DNA of 42,420 nt from Candidatus Omnitrophota bacterium (GCA_028702395.1 JAQVOV010000002.1:27213-69632); one strand, 5' to 3'. Positions 17,747 through 25,532 are shown, counted from the first letter of the stretch. Notes: generated from the sequence alone by a model not told the origin. Program-made: numbers and translations.

Positions 17747-17878
17747 CCTTTATAGCAACTTTAGCTTTCAGCTTTCAGCAAAAAGATCGGTTTAACAAAA
17801 AGTTTCTTTAAAAAACTCATTTAGGATCTTCCTCTGGCTGAGAGCTGACAGCTGAAGGCTGAAGGCTGCTTTTCATTA
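17747..17878. repeat. Fold-back element overlapping the 3' end of murF
   Basis: Begins with CTCCTTTATAGC (mraY Shine-Dalgarno on the minus strand). Left arm 17762-17786 is AGCTTTC heptamers. The right arm 17833-17875 (GCTGAGA, GCTGACA, GCTGAAG) and the core variant TTTAGGATCTTCCTC (17820-17834) lie inside the murF reading frame. Confidence 0.85.
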
Positions 17879-19223
17879 ACTCTATCTTTCGCACAACCTC
17901 TTCCATCTTCGCTTTACGTGAACCTTTGACAAGTATTATATCATTAGGTTCAAGTATATTAAACAATTGTTTATACAGACTTTCTTTTTCATTAAAAACA
18001 AAAACATGTGCTTTTTCCATACCATTTTTTATTGCACCATTTGCTATATACGCGGCTTCTTTTCCGACAGTGATAAGTTTGTCTATTTTTGCAGATGCTA
18101 TGTTCTTCCCGATCTGAATATGCAGTTTTTTGGACTGTTCTCCGAGTTCTAACATATCTGAAACAATTATGATTTTTTTATTTTTCCCTATTTTATCCAA
18201 GGATTCTATTGCCTTTTGCATTGATAAAGGATTAGAATTGTAAGTATCATCAATAACTGTATATCTGCCTTTTCTACTTACAAAGAATCTGTTCTTGTTT
18301 TCTGCTCTATATTTTTTCAAACTCAGCGCCATTTTTTTTAAAGGTATATCAAAGATCTGTCCAACAGTTACTGCACATAATACATTATAAAGGTTATGTT
18401 TCCCAATTAAGCTCACTGTAAATTTAACACTACCAACATAAAACGAAAGAGCCCCTTTTTTATCATAATATTTGTCATTATGACTTTTCTTGTCTATGTT
18501 AAACATGACTTTTTTACAGTGTACCTTTATTTTGTTCAAAAGCTGATCATCTCCGTTCAACACAGCTATTCCATTATCAGGCAAAGAATTGATAAGTTCT
18601 TTTTTTTCTTTTAAAACATTAAGGCGTGTCTTAAATCCTTTTAAATGTGCATCTCCAACATTTGTTATCACTCCTACGTCAGGCTGTACTATCTGTGACA
18701 ATCTAGAAATTTCACCGGGTGAATTTGTCCCAAGCTCAACAACACCTACTTCATGTGTTTTCTTTAACTGAAATAATGTTAAAGGAACACCGATAAAATT
18801 ATTCTTTGTTCCTTCTGTTTTAAGAACCTTATAACTTTTAGATAAAAGAAAAGCTATTATTTCTTTTGTGCTTGTCTTTCCTGCAGAACCTGTTATTGCG
18901 ACTATTGGGATATCCATTTTACATCTGTAAAAACAAGCAATATCACCCATATTTTTGATCGTATCTTTTACGAAAAAAACGGGAATATGTTTTTCTACTG
19001 CAACGGCATCTTTTGTATTTTTTGAAGCAATAATGCAAACTGCTCCTTTTTTATATGCTTCGAGTACAAAATCATTACCGTTGAATCTTTCCCCTTTGAT
19101 GGCAATGTAAAGATCGCCCTTTTTCACCTTGCGGGAATCAATGCAAACACCTTTGATCTTTGTTCGATCATCTTTATATTTACGGTTCTTTAGAACCTGG
19201 GCTATTTCTGAAACAGTGAACAT
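17817..19223 (-). CDS. murF: UDP-MurNAc-tripeptide--D-Ala-D-Ala ligase, with repeat-derived tail
   Basis: Mur ligase (EC 6.3.2.10) adding D-Ala-D-Ala to UDP-MurNAc-tripeptide. N-terminal IDSRKVKKGDLYIAIKGERFNG (28-49), ATP loop GSAGKTST (112-119), ELGTNSPGEI, and VIDDTYNSNPLSM in the C-terminal part are MurF hallmarks. The normal protein would end near EVVRKIELM. The last 19 or so residues (SSLQPSAVSSQPEEDPK and the stop codon) are translated from the arm and core of a fold-back element, so the native stop has been replaced. Strong AAAGGAG before the ATG. Confidence 0.96.
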   Translation of the reverse strand: MFTVSEIAQVLKNRKYKDDRTKIKGVCIDSRKVKKGDLYIAIKGERFNGNDFVLEAYKKGAVCIIASKNTKDAVAVEKHIPVFFVKDTIKNMGDIACFYRCKMDIPIVAITGSAGKTSTKEIIAFLLSKSYKVLKTEGTKNNFIGVPLTLFQLKKTHEVGVVELGTNSPGEISRLSQIVQPDVGVITNVGDAHLKGFKTRLNVLKEKKELINSLPDNGIAVLNGDDQLLNKIKVHCKKVMFNIDKKSHNDKYYDKKGALSFYVGSVKFTVSLIGKHNLYNVLCAVTVGQIFDIPLKKMALSLKKYRAENKNRFFVSRKGRYTVIDDTYNSNPLSMQKAIESLDKIGKNKKIIIVSDMLELGEQSKKLHIQIGKNIASAKIDKLITVGKEAAYIANGAIKNGMEKAHVFVFNEKESLYKQLFNILEPNDIILVKGSRKAKMEEVVRKIELMKSSLQPSAVSSQPEEDPK

Positions 19224-19229
19224 TGGACT

Positions 19230-19440
19230 CCTTTATTTAGTGACTAGTAACTAGAAACTAGTTACTAGAAATAATTGCTTTAAAGCTATTTCGTTTATGA
19301 AGTTTCTTACATAATCTCTCTAAAATTGTTGCTAATTAATCAATTAAATTTTTATTCTCTATCTTAGGATATCTTAAGATCAATTTATCCTAGTCACTAG
19401 TCACGAATCCCTATCACCTGATACCTAGTCACGAACTCCT
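19230..19440. repeat. Fold-back element, murE-murF gap
   Basis: Left arm 19236-19271 is TAGTGAC/TAGTAAC/TAGAAAC/TAGTTAC heptamers next to the murF Shine-Dalgarno. Right arm 19393-19436 (TAGTCAC units, and ACGAATCCCTATCACC repeated as ACGAACTCCTATTAAC) runs into murE. The inner ATCTTAAGATCAATTTAT near 19371 is a variant of the second core. Confidence 0.75.
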
Positions 19441-20843
19441 ATTAACTCCTTAACAACCTTCACATCATCAAACTTCATCTTCTTGTTTCCTATTATCTGA
19501 TATTTCTCATGCCCTTTTCCGGCAATAATAACGATACTATCCTTTTGTGCGATGTTCAAAGCTATTTTGATAGCTTCACGTCTGTCTTTTTCTATAATGA
19601 CTTTACTAATATATTTTTTTATGCCTTTTACAATATCATTGATAATACAAGCAGGATCTTCTGTTCTTGGATTATCACTTGTGACAAGGACTTTATCTGA
19701 TAACATGCATGCAACTTCACCCATTTTGGGTCTTTTAGTCTTATCTCTGTCTCCTCCGCATCCGAAAACTGTAATAATTTGTTTTGGTCTTATTTCCTGT
19801 AAGGTCCGTAAAACATTTAAAAGTGCGTCAGCAGTATGTGCATAATCGACAAACACTTTAAACTTTTTATTGATCTTTACAGGCTGCAGACGACCATCCG
19901 GTGGTTTAGCATTACCAATACTTTTTATAACATCTTTGATATTAATACCTAAAAAAACACCCGCAGAAACAGCTGCTAATATATTTGAAATATTATGTCT
20001 GCCGATAAGGGATGTTTTTACCTTGTACTTTTTATCAAAAACATTGAGATCAAAAGTTGAACCTGCCAAAGTCATTTCAATGTTTTCTGCATAAACATCC
20101 GTTTTTTTACCTACACTGAAGCCTATGCATCTGTTCTTAAGCTCTTTTTTAAGTATTTTTCCTTTTGGGTCATCAATATTGACAATAGCAATTCCTTTTT
20201 TTTTAAGGTTAACAAATATTTTTTTCTTTGCTTTGAAATAACTATTTATATTTTTGTGATAATCCATATGTTCTGGGGTAAGATTGGTAAAGACTGCCAC
20301 GTCGTAAAAAACATGTCCTGCTCTTTCCTGTTCCAACGCATGAGAAGAAACTTCCATTATGGAGTACTTTATCTTTTCTCTGACAATATCCGACAACAAT
20401 CTGTTGAGTGTAAAAGCATCCGGAGTAGTCCTATCTGCATCAACTGTCTTTTCACCTATCTTATAATAGATCGTTCCTATCAGACCTGTCCTTTTACCTG
20501 AATCCTTTAATATCTTATCCAGCAAAAACGAAACAGTTGTCTTTCCATTAGTACCTGTTATACCAATATTAAAAAGTTTTTTTGAGGGTTCATCGAAATA
20601 CTCTGAACAATTTCTCGAATACTCTTTATGAGAATTTTGTACGATCTTTATTTTTTTAGAAGAAACATGTACCTTTTTGGAAAGTTTCTTCCATATATCC
20701 TTTTGGACTATACAAAACTTTGCACCTTTATCTATTGCAGACTCAATATGCTGATGTCCATCGGAAACAGCTCCTTTTAAGGCAATAAAGATATCCCCTT
20801 TTTGAACTTTTCTTGAATCTGATGTGAATTTTGGTCGTTCCAT
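19425..20843 (-). CDS. murE: UDP-MurNAc-tripeptide synthetase, meso-DAP type
   Basis: Mur ligase (EC 6.3.2.13) adding the third residue of the stem peptide. ATP loop GTNGKTT (97-103). The amino-acid selection motif is DNPR (390-393), which in this family marks the meso-diaminopimelate enzyme; lysine enzymes lack the arginine. The protein starts directly at the conserved SDSRKVQKGDIF, so about 20 N-terminal residues of the usual family are missing, although GCTATAAAGGAG clearly sets this ATG. The last codons (GVRD and the TAG) lie in the arm of a repeat element. Confidence 0.95.
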   Translation of the reverse strand: MERPKFTSDSRKVQKGDIFIALKGAVSDGHQHIESAIDKGAKFCIVQKDIWKKLSKKVHVSSKKIKIVQNSHKEYSRNCSEYFDEPSKKLFNIGITGTNGKTTVSFLLDKILKDSGKRTGLIGTIYYKIGEKTVDADRTTPDAFTLNRLLSDIVREKIKYSIMEVSSHALEQERAGHVFYDVAVFTNLTPEHMDYHKNINSYFKAKKKIFVNLKKKGIAIVNIDDPKGKILKKELKNRCIGFSVGKKTDVYAENIEMTLAGSTFDLNVFDKKYKVKTSLIGRHNISNILAAVSAGVFLGINIKDVIKSIGNAKPPDGRLQPVKINKKFKVFVDYAHTADALLNVLRTLQEIRPKQIITVFGCGGDRDKTKRPKMGEVACMLSDKVLVTSDNPRTEDPACIINDIVKGIKKYISKVIIEKDRREAIKIALNIAQKDSIVIIAGKGHEKYQIIGNKKMKFDDVKVVKELIGVRD

Positions 20844-20848
20844 TTAAC

Positions 20849-20946
20849 TCCTTTATAGCATGTTCGAAATTCGGTAATCGAAAATCGGAAATCGAATTGT
20901 TTTTTGTTTTCCGACTACCGTCTCCCGACTCCCGATTTACGAATGC
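20849..20946. repeat. Compact fold-back element, ftsI-murE gap
   Basis: CTCCTTTATAGC, then left arm 20863-20897 (CGAAATT, CGGTAAT, CGAAAAT, CGGAAAT, CGAATTG), a short TTTTTTGTTTT centre, and right arm 20911-20944 (CCGACTA, CCGTCTC, CCGACTC, CCGATTT, ACGAATG). The clearest example: a simple hairpin of heptamers reaching from the ftsI stop to the murE Shine-Dalgarno. Confidence 0.9.
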
Positions 20947-20949
20947 TTA

Positions 20950-22626
20950 TTAACTCTCCTCCGGCACCTCTAGATACCTTAATGACTTCTGCATAACTTC
21001 CCTGAATACAGGTGCAGCAACACTTCCTCCGAAATAATCGCCCTTAGGTTCATTTACACTCACAACAACAACAAGTTCTGGGTCTTTATAAGGTGCAAAT
21101 CCCATAAATGAAGCAATGTATTTGCCTTCTGCATACCTGCCGCCTATGACCTTTTGTGCTGTTCCTGTTTTACCGCAAGCATAATATCCATTCAATATTG
21201 CTTTTTTCCCTGTACCGCTTTGTACAGCTCCTTTTAATATTTCTTTAACAGTATCTGCACTTTTTCCGCTTATAACCCTTTTTTTTATTTTTGGCTTGAA
21301 TTTTTTTATCACGTTACCATTTTCATCCCTTATCTCTTTAACAATATACGGCTGCATCAGCAATCCTCCATTAGCAACTACGCTCAAAGCATCCGCCAAT
21401 TGTAAAGTTGTACATGAAACACCCTGTCCCATTGGGATAGTTGTCATATCAGATGGGGTCCACGTTCTCACGTTCCTTAAAATTCCATTTTCCTCTCCAG
21501 GGAGATCTATACCTGTTGACTGACCAATTCCAAAATTCAATAGATAATTGTAGAAATCATCTTCTCCTATTTTAGCTGTTGCTTTAACTGTTCCTATATT
21601 GCTGGATTTCTGTATAACTTGAGAAAAAGACAGGTTACCATAACCATGATAGTCATGAAGAACCCTTTTTCCGACGCTATACTGTCCATTCTCACAAAAG
21701 AACATATCATCAGGTTTGACCTTTCCAGTATCAATATCAGCACACGCACTTAACACTTTAAAAACACTGCCAGGTTCATAAACATCTGTTATACACCTAT
21801 TTTTGAGATCCTCTTTCTCTGCTTTTGAATATTGATTATTCTCATAACTGGGATAAGAACACATTGCATATATCTCTCCCGTAATAGGGGACATTACTAT
21901 TATCATTGCAGATTCCGGTTTTCTTTTTTTCACAAGCTCTCGCATTTCGGTTTCTACTGTATGCTGTATTACTTCATCAATAGTAAGTATAATATCATAC
22001 CCTTTTTTGGCAGGTAAGAACTCCTCGTATGATGATATTTTATTTTGCCTGGCATCCCTGAAAAAGCTTTTCCATCCGTATTTACCCCTTAAAAAATTTT
22101 CATAATAAAGTTCTATACCTTCGATCCCTTTGTTATCAATATCTGTAAAACCTATCACATGACATAAGAGATCACCTTTAGGATAACTTCTTTTTGTTTC
22201 CTGTAAAAGGTAAAGCCCGTTGATTTTTGATATTTTTATTCTGGTGGTTTCTTCAGACGAAAGTCCGCGTTTTATCCAGATGAACGCCTTATCTTTATTG
22301 ATACGTTCCCTCACAATGTTTTCATCAACATCTATCAGTTCACATATAGACCTTATAACTTCTTCTTTGTTGGTTATTTCACGAGGAACAGCATAAAGGC
22401 TTTCTATAGGCGTGTCAACTGCAAAAGCCCTGTTATTTCTATCAAAAATACCACCTCTTTCAGGTGCAAGTTCTATTTTAACTCTATGCTGTATATCTGC
22501 TTTTTTCTTGAAAAACTCATAGTTTATCACCTGCCTATTATACACTCTTAATATAAGACATATGAATAATATGCAAAACAAAAAAAGGACTATTAATTGT
22601 CTTTTACGGTTTATGTTTCTATACAC
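20950..22626 (-). CDS. ftsI: Septal penicillin-binding protein (FtsI/PBP3 type)
   Basis: Class B transpeptidase cross-linking septal peptidoglycan, partner of FtsW. One membrane helix at about 9-27, PBP dimerisation domain with RGGIFDRN (57-64), then the transpeptidase domain with catalytic SVFK (287-290), SSN (341-343) and KTGT (486-489). No PASTA domains follow. The start is GTG without an evident Shine-Dalgarno, 17 bases after the ftsL stop, so it probably depends on coupled translation. 558 residues is normal. Confidence 0.94.
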   Translation of the reverse strand: MYRNINRKRQLIVLFLFCILFICLILRVYNRQVINYEFFKKKADIQHRVKIELAPERGGIFDRNNRAFAVDTPIESLYAVPREITNKEEVIRSICELIDVDENIVRERINKDKAFIWIKRGLSSEETTRIKISKINGLYLLQETKRSYPKGDLLCHVIGFTDIDNKGIEGIELYYENFLRGKYGWKSFFRDARQNKISSYEEFLPAKKGYDIILTIDEVIQHTVETEMRELVKKRKPESAMIIVMSPITGEIYAMCSYPSYENNQYSKAEKEDLKNRCITDVYEPGSVFKVLSACADIDTGKVKPDDMFFCENGQYSVGKRVLHDYHGYGNLSFSQVIQKSSNIGTVKATAKIGEDDFYNYLLNFGIGQSTGIDLPGEENGILRNVRTWTPSDMTTIPMGQGVSCTTLQLADALSVVANGGLLMQPYIVKEIRDENGNVIKKFKPKIKKRVISGKSADTVKEILKGAVQSGTGKKAILNGYYACGKTGTAQKVIGGRYAEGKYIASFMGFAPYKDPELVVVVSVNEPKGDYFGGSVAAPVFREVMQKSLRYLEVPEES

Positions 22627-22643
22627 TTATTATCAGTGGTAAG

Positions 22644-23000
22644 TTATTTAGAATCACGTGCTTCAGCTGTCAATGTGATACTATCAAAAAATCTATCTAA
22701 CATGCTTATACGCGGGCTCAAAGGTTTCTCTTGTTCAGCCTTTACACAAGCATAATAGATGTTTTGCACATCAGCCTCAACTAATTCTATACTTTCTGAA
22801 CTCAACCTCTCGCATAACGTAAACGGAGATTCAAGTTTATTTAGATTATACACCAATTGTTTATGCTCGTCAAGGTAAGTAGAAAGAAGCTGTTCCTGTT
22901 TTGTGATACCGTAGCCTATATTGATGATCTCAACATTTTGATATACATAAAGAAGTGTCAATAATGTCAATGTTATACTTATACTGAAAAACTTTCTCAT
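22644..23000 (-). CDS. ftsL: FtsL-like division protein
   Basis: Small bitopic protein (118 residues) in the FtsL position between rsmH and ftsI. A membrane segment at about 5-20 (ISITLTLLTLLYVYQ) is followed by a segment that could form a coiled coil (QEQLLSTYLDEHKQLVYNLNKLESP), as in FtsL/DivIC. FtsL is too divergent to be recognised by sequence alone, so the name rests on topology, length and position. AAAGGA lies upstream of the ATG. It contains two cysteines (CERL, YYACVK) in the periplasmic part, which is unusual for FtsL. Confidence 0.75.
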   Translation of the reverse strand: MRKFFSISITLTLLTLLYVYQNVEIINIGYGITKQEQLLSTYLDEHKQLVYNLNKLESPFTLCERLSSESIELVEADVQNIYYACVKAEQEKPLSPRISMLDRFFDSITLTAEARDSK

Positions 23001-23059
23001 ATTATATTTTCCTTTCTCTTTATATATCCAAACTCGTAACCTTTATATTTGTTCTTTAT

Positions 23060-23195
23060 TAACTTTCCCCTATCATCTGTAAGCTATCACCAAAAGAAGT
23101 ACCTAAACAACCATTACTAATCGAATTTTTTTAGGACCATCCACAAGCTGAGCCCTGCCTGCCGGCAGGCAGGGCTAATAGCTGAAAGCTGATGG
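23060..23195. repeat. Heptamer element with nested palindrome, rsmH-ftsL gap
   Basis: The right arm 23143-23192 (AGCTGAG, AGCTGAA, AGCTGAT, GGCTAAT) follows a core variant TTAGGACCATCCAC (23131-23144). It is interrupted by a 26-bp perfect palindrome. The left arm (TGTAAGCTATCACC near 23076) is decayed. Confidence 0.65.
23151..23176. repeat. 26-bp perfect palindrome
   Basis: AGCCCTGCCTGCC followed by its exact reverse complement. GC-rich, unlike its surroundings, and placed inside a heptamer arm. The CTGCCTGC word also forms a hairpin at 39368-39391. Confidence 0.9.
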
Positions 23196-24110
23196 CTAAT
23201 TTTTTTCTATAACCCTCAATTTCGCACTTCTAGCTCTAGGGTTAGCTGCTGTTTCCTCTTCAGTTGGTATAATAGGTTTTTTTGTCAATATTTTAAAATC
23301 TTCCTTGTTTTTAGCCAGTTCCCTAAAGAATTGTTTGATTATACGGTCTTCCAAAGAATGAAATGATATCACACACAATCTGGCTTTTGGCGCAAGGAAC
23401 GTTACAACTTTTTCTAGTGCCTGTTTTATTGATCCCAACTCATTATTTACTTCTATCCTTATAGCCTGAAAAGTCTTTGTAGCAGGATGTATACGTGACC
23501 TTTTACCGCCCCTGCTAAGCGCTTTTAAGACTATTCCGGCAAGTTCATATGTAGTCTCTATCTTTTTGGTCTTTCTTGCGTTAACAATATATCTTGCGAT
23601 CTTCCTTGATGCCCTTTCCTCTCCAAACTGATAAATTACATCTGCTAATTGTTTTTCAGGATATCTATTGACAACATCAAAAGCCGTAATTCTTTGTGAA
23701 AGATCCATCCGCATATCAAGCGGTCCGTTTTCTTTAATACTAAATCCCCTTTGAGGGGTATCTATCTGAAATGATGATATTCCAAGATCAAATAATGCAC
23801 CATTCAGCTTGTCTATGCCATTGTTCTTTAATATTACTTCAAGTTCATCAAAATTTGCATGCTCAATTTTATAGTTTTTTTCTGGATATTCAGCAGATAA
23901 CCTTTTTTTTGCGATATTTATCGCCTGGCCATCTCTGTCTATTCCTATTAAAAAACCTTGAGGCAAAATTCTTTCAAGGAGCCGTTTTGAGTGTCCTGCA
24001 CAGCCAACCGTGCCATCAAGTATCTTATCCCCATTAATTGGGTTAAGATACTTGATGACCTCTTCAGATAACACTGAAATATGCAACTCACTATTTGTAT
24101 TCAACTGCAA
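23196..24110 (-). CDS. rsmH: 16S rRNA (cytosine-1402-N4)-methyltransferase
   Basis: SAM-dependent methyltransferase (formerly MraW) modifying C1402 of 16S rRNA. The family start HISVLSEEVIKYL is at 10-22, the SAM motif ILDGTVGCAGHS at about 30-41, GALFDLGISSFQID follows, and the C-terminal SFHSLEDRIIKQFF and NPRARSAKLRV are diagnostic. Length 304. There is no ATG near the expected start; TTG at 24110, or TTG at 24104 or 24086, must serve. The gene overlaps the preceding 60-codon frame by 20 bp, which suggests coupled translation. Confidence 0.95.
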   Translation of the reverse strand: MQLNTNSELHISVLSEEVIKYLNPINGDKILDGTVGCAGHSKRLLERILPQGFLIGIDRDGQAINIAKKRLSAEYPEKNYKIEHANFDELEVILKNNGIDKLNGALFDLGISSFQIDTPQRGFSIKENGPLDMRMDLSQRITAFDVVNRYPEKQLADVIYQFGEERASRKIARYIVNARKTKKIETTYELAGIVLKALSRGGKRSRIHPATKTFQAIRIEVNNELGSIKQALEKVVTFLAPKARLCVISFHSLEDRIIKQFFRELAKNKEDFKILTKKPIIPTEEETAANPRARSAKLRVIEKN

Positions 24111-24273
24111 TTCTGTTGGAAGTTAAAAGAAAAGATGCATTAAACCCTAATCTTCTAGAGCTTGTAAGTCTTCTAGAATTAAGTTTTCTCATCTTTCTTA
24201 ACCTCTCAATGTTATTCAAAGGGTCCATGATCTCTGTTGTAGTATTTTCGTTCAAAACAAAAACAGTTCTCAT
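24091..24273 (-). CDS. Small basic protein of unknown function (60 aa) in the mra operon
   Basis: MRTVFVLNENTTTEI starts this 60-residue frame, which ends in IAVEYK. It has an arginine/lysine-rich centre (RLRKMRKLNSRRLTSSRR). GGGGGTGG lies four bases before the ATG, and the frame overlaps rsmH by 20 bp, so it sits in an operonic position between mraZ and rsmH. Family not recognised. It may serve mainly to couple translation into rsmH, which lacks an ATG and a Shine-Dalgarno. Confidence 0.55.
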   Translation of the reverse strand: MRTVFVLNENTTTEIMDPLNNIERLRKMRKLNSRRLTSSRRLGFNASFLLTSNRIAVEYK

Positions 24274-24298
24274 TTTCCACCCCCTTTTTTTGGCACAA

Positions 24299-24463
24299 CT
24301 ATACTTTTGCTGTACCTTTAAAATAAACTCTATAAAGATCGCTTATTTTTGCGATCTTATTCCTTAAACTTTGTTTCTTTGAATTAGCATATCTGAAAAG
24401 CTCTTGCTTATCTCTTTCCTTTATATGTAGTACTGCTAATCCGCTTATCATTTCATTATTCAT
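24299..24463 (-). CDS. Small protein of unknown function (54 aa) after mraZ
   Basis: The frame begins MNNEMISGLAVLHIKERDKQ and ends YFKGTAKV. It starts one base after the mraZ stop codon (TAA-A-ATG) and continues to a TAG just before the next small gene's ribosome binding site. It looks helical and basic. The tight spacing supports a real, coupled gene; the family is unknown. Together with the 60-residue frame it fills the otherwise empty 355-bp mraZ-rsmH gap. Confidence 0.55.
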   Translation of the reverse strand: MNNEMISGLAVLHIKERDKQELFRYANSKKQSLRNKIAKISDLYRVYFKGTAKV

Positions 24464-24464
24464 T

Positions 24465-24905
24465 TTAGTCAAGCTCCATTAAGTTTTCTGCAATATCCTC
24501 GAAAGAACCCATCGTATTATTGTAAAATTCTTCCCATTTTTCTTTTGCCCATATTTCTATACGATTAGAAACCCCCACTATCCTTATATCTTTCTTTATT
24601 AGAGCATAATCAGTCAGGTATTTAGGGATAAGTATTCTGCCCTGTTTATCTGTGACAAGATCTACTGCTCCTGAAAAGAATAACCTGTTGAACTGACGAG
24701 ACTGCTTCTTTGTGAAAGACATTGTCTTGAATTTGTTTTCCTGCTGCTGCCACTCACTTTCAGTGAACATAAATAGACATGTATCAAGTCCCCTGGTAAC
24801 AAAGAACTTTTCTATATAATTATCCTTCATTGCCGTACGAAACTTAGACGGGATAATTATCCTTCCTTTATTATCTAATGAATGTTCAAATTCTCCGTAA
24901 AACAT
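24465..24905 (-). CDS. mraZ: Transcriptional regulator MraZ
   Basis: AbrB-fold DNA-binding protein, first gene and regulator of the dcw operon. Two tandem MraZ repeats: MFYGEFEHSLDNKGRIIIPSKFR at the start and the second DXKGR-type repeat at DLVTDKQGRILIPKYL. An upstream ATG (24956) is open, but the start at 24905 matches the family N-terminus and has GGAGG six bases upstream. The ribosome binding site is part of the third MraZ box, so binding would block both transcription and translation initiation signals. Confidence 0.96.
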   Translation of the reverse strand: MFYGEFEHSLDNKGRIIIPSKFRTAMKDNYIEKFFVTRGLDTCLFMFTESEWQQQENKFKTMSFTKKQSRQFNRLFFSGAVDLVTDKQGRILIPKYLTDYALIKKDIRIVGVSNRIEIWAKEKWEEFYNNTMGSFEDIAENLMELD

Positions 24906-24909
24906 TTTA

Positions 24910-24939
24910 TCCTCCACTTTCTTCCACTTTGCTCCACTT
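24910..24939 (-). promoter_or_regulatory. Triple MraZ box
   Basis: Three exact 10-bp-spaced repeats on the minus strand: AAGTGGAGCA, AAGTGGAAGA, AAGTGGAGGA. This matches the known tandem AAAGTG-type MraZ operator geometry. It lies just downstream of the predicted start point and runs into the mraZ Shine-Dalgarno, implying autorepression. Confidence 0.85.
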
Positions 24940-24947
24940 ATATTACA

Positions 24948-24976
24948 AATATACACATCTTGTAATATAAAGTCAA
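24948..24976 (-). promoter_or_regulatory. Promoter of the mra/dcw operon
   Basis: On the minus strand TTGACT (24976-24971), 17 bases, TATATT (24953-24948). It predicts a start near 24941, right at the edge of the MraZ boxes. Confidence 0.8.
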
Positions 24977-25250
24977 GCCTAAATCTCCCTTTTTAAAGAA
25001 ATTTTTTAAGCTTTCACAAAGACCCTATATGGGGTCTATGCATGGGGAAAAACACACTATATATGGTATCCCAAAAAAGCTTTTTTTTATTTCCGAGAAA
25101 AGATTTTACTTTTGGTTCAAATTGAGAAGGGATATTTTTATTTTTTGTGATCATAAAGCATTATAATGGCATGGATATAAAGCACATAAAAGTAATTTTA
25201 AAATGATCTACGACGGAAAACAAAGATCATGATCATTATAATCTAAAATG
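24977..25250. other. Gene-free upstream region of mraZ
   Basis: AT-rich, no coding frame. It contains the inverted repeat AGACCC-N6-GGGTCT at 25019-25036 and a GATCATGATC palindrome near 25225-25234. No function assigned. Confidence 0.5.
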
Positions 25251-25285
25251 AAAAAGCACGGTTTTAAAAAACCGTGCTTTTTATT
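25251..25285 (-). terminator. Terminator of the HTH gene
   Basis: AAAAAGCACGGTTTT and AAAACCGTGCTTTTT form a long stem with A/T runs on both sides, usable in either direction. It lies 30 bp after the HTH gene. Confidence 0.85.
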
Positions 25286-25313
25286 TATAAAATAAATTAT
25301 TGCTTGGAAAAGA

Positions 25314-25532
25314 TCACTTCAAAAGATCAGACAGAGTAACTCCTAAAGTTTTTGCGATCTTTTTTAGAATATCGTCCGGAATAAGCGGAGGATCTATTCT
25401 TTCAATGCTTTTTAGAAACTCAATATCGATCTCTGTTTTTTCAGCTAAATTTTCTATTGTCATTACCCGTGCACGCCTTGCATTCATTATATTTCGTGCA
25501 ACTTTATATTGTCTATCTACGTTTTCCTGCAT
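25314..25532 (-). CDS. Small XRE-type HTH regulator
   Basis: 72 residues consisting mainly of a helix-turn-helix of the Cro/C1 type (MTIENLAEKTEIDIEFLKSIE, with KIAKTLGVTLSDLLK after it). Single-domain regulators of this size usually bind DNA as dimers. AAAGGA lies five bases before the ATG. Upstream there are two tandem 11-bp words (TGTAACAGTTT at 25613-25623, TGTAATAGTTT at 25624-25634) that could be its operator. It is a one-gene unit with its own terminator; the target is unknown. Confidence 0.8.
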   Translation of the reverse strand: MQENVDRQYKVARNIMNARRARVMTIENLAEKTEIDIEFLKSIERIDPPLIPDDILKKIAKTLGVTLSDLLK

